Source of the DNA: Planctomycetaceae bacterium
GTDB taxonomy: Bacteria; Planctomycetota; Planctomycetia; Pirellulales; Thermoguttaceae
Length of the DNA stretch: 10,135 nucleotides
Assembly: GCA_009783865.1 (NCBI GenBank)
Contig: WRCR01000116.1
Location: forward strand, 1 to 10,135
Reading direction: 5' to 3'
A model generated the notes under the pieces. It did not search any database. It saw only the letters and a program-made list of their open reading frames with translations, and was not told the DNA's origin. Every line of letters begins with the position of its first letter. Positions within the stretch are counted from its first letter, which is position 1. Shown here in pieces: positions 6,904-10,135 of the stretch. Made by a program: the position numbers and the translations under genes.

Positions 6904-7722
6904 TCACCGCATCGGCAATGTTTCATTCATACTGCCGGTGCGATAGCCGCGAAGGTCCAACGCCGTGTAATCAAAGCCAATCTCTTTAAACTTTGCATAG
7001 ACCTTTTCACGAAAAGAAACATCAGCGAGTTTCACGAATCCCGCTTCGTCCGTTTCAATGCGTGCTAAATTGCCGTGATAGCGCACCCGCACTTGCCGAA
7101 AGCCGTTGTCTAACAGGAACTGCTCGGCAACGTCAATCTGCTCCAGCCGCTCTTTCGTTATTGTTTCGCCGTAAGGAAACCGCGAATAAAGACAGGCAAA
7201 ACTCGGCTTGTCCCAAGTTGATAATCCTAACTCGTTTGACAACAGTCGGATTTCACTTTTCGTCATCTGAACCTGCCGCAGCGGACTCAAAATGCCGAGT
7301 TCCTGAATCGCTTGAAATCCCGGTCGGTAATCGCTGTCGTCATCAGCATTGGAACCTTCAATGACCTGCGGTATATTCCGCTGTGCCGCAACAGCAAGGA
7401 ATTTCGTAAATAATCCGTGTTTGCAAAGATAACAGCGGTTCGCCGGATTTTTTGCGAAACCGGCAATCTGTAATTCCCCGGAATCAATGATGATATGTTC
7501 AATCCCGTTATGCTTCGTGAATGAAATTGCTTCTTCCAATTCACGTTTAGGAAAAGCACAGGAACGGGCAGTTACGGCAAGCACGTTTTTACCCAGTACC
7601 ATTTGTGCCGTCTTCAACAGAAACGTTGAATCAACACCGCCTGAAAATGCAGCGGCAACACTTCCGAGTTGCAGAAGGTACTCTTTTAGTGCTTCGTATT
7701 TTTGATGAACGGTGTTAGTCAT
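6904..7722 (-). CDS. larE: LarE-type ATP-dependent sulfur transferase (PP-loop)
   Basis: LarE activates a carboxylate with ATP and delivers sulfur to it while building the nickel-pincer nucleotide cofactor of lactate racemase and related enzymes. The 272-residue protein has the PP-loop FSGGVDST (26-33), GSNADDDSDYRPG (123-135), SPLRQVQMTKSEIR (146-159), TWDKPSFACLYSRFPYG (169-185) and FRQVRVRYHG (208-217). Cys177 corresponds to the cysteine that is sacrificed in the Lactiplantibacillus enzyme. Cys97 and Cys100 (NRCYLC) form the extra pair found in LarE proteins that can use a [4Fe-4S] cluster, so this may be a non-sacrificial version. The usual partners larB and larC are absent from the window, so the exact pathway is inferred. 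The ATG at 7722 lacks a Shine-Dalgarno sequence. The gene lies 56 bp after gmk, beyond two hairpins. Confidence 0.88.
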   Translation of the reverse strand: MTNTVHQKYEALKEYLLQLGSVAAAFSGGVDSTFLLKTAQMVLGKNVLAVTARSCAFPKRELEEAISFTKHNGIEHIIIDSGELQIAGFAKNPANRCYLCKHGLFTKFLAVAAQRNIPQVIEGSNADDDSDYRPGFQAIQELGILSPLRQVQMTKSEIRLLSNELGLSTWDKPSFACLYSRFPYGETITKERLEQIDVAEQFLLDNGFRQVRVRYHGNLARIETDEAGFVKLADVSFREKVYAKFKEIGFDYTALDLRGYRTGSMNETLPMR

Positions 7723-7738
7723 TTTTTATTTGCTATTT

Positions 7739-7759
7739 GCGGGGGCTAAAGCCGCCCGC
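7739..7759. repeat. GC-rich hairpin between gmk and larE
   Basis: GCGGG-GGC (7739-7746) pairs with GCC-CCCGC (7751-7753 and 7755-7759) around a TAAA loop, with one bulged G at 7754. It lies 17 bp upstream of the larE start. Its minus-strand text TTTAGCCCCCGCAA is nearly identical to 5719-5732, so it appears to be a dispersed element. No T-run follows in the transcription direction. It may stabilise or attenuate the gmk-larE transcript. Confidence 0.45.
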
Positions 7760-7773
7760 CTATTTATTTCAAT

Positions 7774-7792
7774 AAGTACTAGGCAAGTACTT
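7774..7792. repeat. Inverted repeat covering the gmk stop codon
   Basis: AAGTACT (7774-7780) and AGTACTT (7786-7792) form a perfect 7-bp stem with a 5-base loop. The gmk TAG (7781-7779) lies at the stem-loop junction. AT-rich sequence follows on the minus strand, but there is no clean T-tract, so a terminator role is uncertain. Confidence 0.35.
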
Positions 7793-8342
7793 CTGTCAAT
7801 TCTTTGACCGCCGTTTCCAAGTCATCGTTAATGACAACAAATTGAAACTGTCCAGCGTGTTCCAGTTCCTTCAATGCTGTTTCAAGACGGCGGTTCATTG
7901 CCGCTTCGCTTTCCGTGCCGCGTCCTAGAAGACGTTCTTTCAACACCTCCACGCTCTTCGGTTTGATAAACACCGTCAACGCATCAGGATATACTTCCTT
8001 AACAGCAAGCGCGCCCTGCACATCGATTTCTAAAACTACCCACTTTCCTTCCGACAAAGCATTTTCGACATCGCTCTTCAATGTGCCGTACCATACGCCG
8101 GTTGCAAACACCTCGAAACATTCAAGAAATTCACCGTTCTTTCGCCGGTTTTCAAAGTCAGTTGCTTCAAGGAAACGGTAATGAACACCGTCTATCTCGC
8201 CGGGTCTCGATTTGCGAGTCGTGGCAGAAACACTCAACACCAGCGGCAATCCGCTCTCTGCAAAAACCCGTTTCAAGAGCGTTCCTTTGCCGACTCCCGA
8301 AGGTCCCGAAACAATTATGATTTTTCCGACTGGTAGTGACAA
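7779..8342 (-). CDS. gmk: Guanylate kinase
   Basis: Guanylate kinase transfers phosphate from ATP to GMP or dGMP to form GDP or dGDP in the cytoplasm. The 187-residue product has the P-loop SGPSGVGKGT (12-21), the GMP-binding segment TTRKSRPGEIDGVHY (41-55), FLECFEV (72-78), EIDVQGA (105-111) and the lid RGTESEAAMNRRL (141-153). It is slightly shorter than typical enzymes of about 200 residues, mainly at the C-terminus. The start is a TTG at 8342, with GGA five bases upstream. It places the P-loop at the normal distance from the N-terminus, and no ATG or GTG in frame fits better. The gene begins 26 bp after yicC, a pairing seen in many bacteria, and is very likely in the same operon. Confidence 0.95.
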   Translation of the reverse strand: MSLPVGKIIIVSGPSGVGKGTLLKRVFAESGLPLVLSVSATTRKSRPGEIDGVHYRFLEATDFENRRKNGEFLECFEVFATGVWYGTLKSDVENALSEGKWVVLEIDVQGALAVKEVYPDALTVFIKPKSVEVLKERLLGRGTESEAAMNRRLETALKELEHAGQFQFVVINDDLETAVKELTEVLA

Positions 8343-8368
8343 GTTATTCCAATCTCGTTTTACATTTC

Positions 8369-9253
8369 CTACTCGACATTTTGAACCATTTCACGTATCC
8401 GCTCGATGACCGTCTTCATTTCGATAACGTGTTTCGCAATACCGGCATCGTTTGCCTTTGCTCCCATCGTATTGGTTTCACGAAACAATTCCTGCGTCAA
8501 AAAATCAAGTTTTTTGCCGCAGCATTTCTCGTTATGCATTGCGTATTCAAACTGTTCAATATGAGACCGGAAACGAACCGTCTCTTCCGAAATATCACAG
8601 CGGTCAGCAAACAGCGCAACTTCCCGAATCAAAGCGGATTCATCCAGCCGCAATGATTGCGAAGACATTATTGCCGCTATGCGTTCCGTGAGACGCTTGC
8701 GGTATTGTTCCGGAACAGTCGGAGCAATTTTTTCAATTTCGCCGACACATCGTTTAAGAACATCGATATTTTCCGACATATCAGCGGCAAGTGATTTACC
8801 TTCCGTCAGCCGCATTTGCTGAAGGTTTTCCGCAGCCAAACGGATAACTTCAGAAACAATTTTCGCTGCTAATGGATTTTCCTGTTCGCCGCTGTCTGCT
8901 CTTGTTTCGACTACGCCCGGCAGCAAGACCAACTGGTCGAGACGCGGACGTTCATCGTTTCCAAGTTCTGCGTTGATTCTGACTAACTGCTCGTAATAAT
9001 TTTTCAGAGCATCTGCGAAAATACGTTCTTTGACTTCGTCTTCCCGACTGATACGCACATTAGCGTAGACGGTTCCGCGATTTATGAATTCCCGCAGTTG
9101 ATTTTCAACGGCGGTTTCCAGAAACGAAAAGGATTCGGAAATCCGCAGCGATAGTTTGAAAAACCGATTGTTGACAGATTTTAATTCCGCCGAAACGGTC
9201 AGTGTCTCTTTTTGCAGAGAAGCCGAACCAAAACCGGTCATACTGTAAATCAT
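8369..9253 (-). CDS. yicC: YicC family endoribonuclease
   Basis: YicC proteins are conserved stress-induced proteins; the Escherichia coli member is an endoribonuclease involved in RNA turnover. The 294-residue product has the normal length and both family signatures. The N-terminus MIYSMTGFGSA is followed by ELKSVNNRFF (23-32), and the C-terminal DUF1732 part has HIEQFEYAMHNEKCCGKKLDFL, QELFRETNTMGAKAND and the terminal IREMVQNVE. The ATG at 9253 matches the family start exactly, although no Shine-Dalgarno sequence precedes it. It lies 35 bp after secG and 26 bp before gmk. Co-transcription with gmk is common in bacteria and links RNA metabolism with nucleotide supply. Confidence 0.94.
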   Translation of the reverse strand: MIYSMTGFGSASLQKETLTVSAELKSVNNRFFKLSLRISESFSFLETAVENQLREFINRGTVYANVRISREDEVKERIFADALKNYYEQLVRINAELGNDERPRLDQLVLLPGVVETRADSGEQENPLAAKIVSEVIRLAAENLQQMRLTEGKSLAADMSENIDVLKRCVGEIEKIAPTVPEQYRKRLTERIAAIMSSQSLRLDESALIREVALFADRCDISEETVRFRSHIEQFEYAMHNEKCCGKKLDFLTQELFRETNTMGAKANDAGIAKHVIEMKTVIERIREMVQNVE

Positions 9254-9288
9254 TGTGAAGCCGTTGAAAGCGTCTTGAATTAGACAGA

Positions 9289-9660
9289 TTAAGGATTATC
9301 CGCTGGTGCGGGTGCCGTTGAAACAGGTGCATCTGAGGTCGGTACTGTCGAAACGGGGGCTGTACCTGTACCTGTTTCATCCAGCGTTTGAACAGTTTCT
9401 CCGTCTCCGAAACCGAAATCACCTGTGCCGGATTCCCATTTAAGGTAATGGATGGTCAGAATAGCCAAGGCGAACCAGATTATCACAATGATAATGGTCG
9501 TTCTCGTGAACACGTCTCCCGCTTTTGTGCCGAAGGCACTTTGCCCGCCCATTCCGCCGAAGGCACCGGCGAGACCGCCGCCTTTTCCCCGCTGGATGAG
9601 AATGAGAATTATCAAAAAAATGGAGAAAATACTCGAAACGAGGATACACAATGTTTGCAT
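9289..9660 (-). CDS. secG: Preprotein translocase subunit SecG
   Basis: SecG is the small accessory subunit of the SecYEG channel and assists SecA-driven protein export. The 123-residue product has two membrane segments (about 3-22 and 55-72). They flank the conserved cytoplasmic loop QRGKGGGLAGAFGGMGGQSAFGTKAGDVFTR (23-53), whose IQRGKGGGL and GGQSAFG patterns identify the family. About 50 residues follow the second membrane segment. The tail is first Gly/Asp-rich and then Thr/Pro/Ala-rich, and contains APVST twice (101-105 and 111-115). It is longer than in many SecG proteins, probably disordered, and presumably on the outer face of the membrane. The ATG at 9660 is 34 bp after the tpiA stop and has no Shine-Dalgarno sequence. 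Confidence 0.95.
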   Translation of the reverse strand: MQTLCILVSSIFSIFLIILILIQRGKGGGLAGAFGGMGGQSAFGTKAGDVFTRTTIIIVIIWFALAILTIHYLKWESGTGDFGFGDGETVQTLDETGTGTAPVSTVPTSDAPVSTAPAPADNP

Positions 9661-9694
9661 CTTTTTAGTTTATTCTAATTATACTGATTATTAT

Positions 9695-10135
9695 TTACGC
9701 ACTTTTGATGATGCCGATGAACTGCTCGGTCTTGAGCGATGCGCCGCCGACCAAAGCCCCGTCAACATTCGGTTTCGCAAGGATTTCCCCAGCGTTTTTC
9801 TCATTTACGCTTCCGCCGTATTGAATCCGCACGGTTTCAGCAACTTCTTTGTTATACTTTTTGGCAATGAGTCTGCGAATGAAAGCGTGTGCTTCCTCCG
9901 CTTGTTCGGGTGTTGCGACCTCACCGGTTCCGATTGCCCAAACGGGTTCGTATGCAATGACGGTTTTCTTCATTTCGTCAGCGGAAAGTCCGCTCAATGA
10001 ACCGTCAAACTGGCGTTCAAGGATAACTTCAGTTCGTCCGCCTTTGCGGTCTTCGATGAGTTCGCCGAAACAAACGATGGGAATTAAACCGGCGGCAAGG
10101 GCTGCTTTCGTTTTGACGTTGACGAGTTCGCTGGA
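9695..10135 (-). CDS. tpiA: Triosephosphate isomerase, C-terminal part (5' end beyond window edge)
   Basis: This enzyme interconverts dihydroxyacetone phosphate and glyceraldehyde 3-phosphate in glycolysis and gluconeogenesis. The frame is open from the right edge to TAA at 9697-9695 and encodes 146 residues. Visible motifs are TKAALAAGLIPIVCFGE, then AYEPVWAIGTG with the catalytic base glutamate and flexible loop 6, IQYGGSVN (phosphate-binding YGGS), and GALVGGASL near the C-terminus. From the usual length of about 250 residues, roughly 105 N-terminal residues, including the active-site lysine and histidine, lie outside the window. A TTG at 9997 opens an apparent shorter frame but is internal. 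secG follows after 34 bp, so this is the upstream visible gene of the tpiA-secG-yicC-gmk operon. Confidence 0.95.
   Translation of the reverse strand, partial: SSELVNVKTKAALAAGLIPIVCFGELIEDRKGGRTEVILERQFDGSLSGLSADEMKKTVIAYEPVWAIGTGEVATPEQAEEAHAFIRRLIAKKYNKEVAETVRIQYGGSVNEKNAGEILAKPNVDGALVGGASLKTEQFIGIIKSA

Noticed and set aside
9678..9683. TATAAT on the minus strand between tpiA and secG, as a promoter for secG
   Set aside because: No -35 box at usual spacing (AAAAGT is found) and only 17 bp remain to the secG ATG. Chance in AT-rich DNA is likely and operon read-through from tpiA is simpler.
9452..10000. Long plus-strand open frame of 182 codons
   Set aside because: It runs antisense through secG and tpiA, has no family-like motifs and no ribosome binding site. 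It is a shadow of well-supported genes.
1..10135. CRISPR array, transposase, integrase, phage or defence genes
   Set aside because: No regularly spaced repeats and no motifs of these families were seen on either strand.

Overview
The window looks like chromosomal DNA of a Planctomycetota-type bacterium with moderate GC content. This is an inference from gene content: a Tat-exported Gfo/Idh/MocA oxidoreductase, a secreted glycoside-hydrolase-like protein, and a tpiA-secG-yicC-gmk run that I associate with planctomycete genomes. Several genes lack a clear Shine-Dalgarno sequence and two use non-ATG starts (miaB GTG, gmk TTG). I could not check taxonomy by database search.

Layout, left to right. 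(1) The minus-strand 5' part of a secreted glycoside-hydrolase-like gene runs off the left edge (530 to 1). (2) Only 28 bp away and divergent, a plus-strand pair follows: an uncharacterised radical SAM/SPASM-like protein (559-1827) and dihydropteroate synthase folP (1828-2628), which abut with no gap. (3) miaB (4018-2612, minus) converges on folP. The two coding ends overlap by 17 bp, and a perfect 8-bp-stem palindrome covers the overlap. (4) The plus-strand Tat-exported oxidoreductase (4149-5609) has a plausible promoter and ribosome binding site. (5) A 257-bp intergenic stretch (5610-5866) holds a long-range GC-rich inverted repeat and a T-tract. (6) A minus-strand series fills the rest: tpiA (partial, enters from the right edge), secG, yicC, gmk, larE and a membrane-anchored TPR protein. 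The first four are 26-35 bp apart and look like one operon. larE is separated by 56 bp containing two hairpins. The TPR gene is 104 bp further on and probably has its own promoter.

Most of the content is housekeeping: folate synthesis, tRNA ms2i6A37 modification, glycolysis, Sec translocation, RNA metabolism and GMP phosphorylation. I see no CRISPR array, transposase, phage gene, rRNA or tRNA, and no clear new multigene system. The points most worth a second look are the zero-gap radical SAM/folP pair, the palindrome shared by the folP and miaB ends, a set of related GGCGG palindromes between or at the ends of genes, the hairpin abutting the miaB ribosome binding site, and a LarE with a three-cysteine set but no larB or larC nearby. 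No gene-free stretch exceeds 300 bp.
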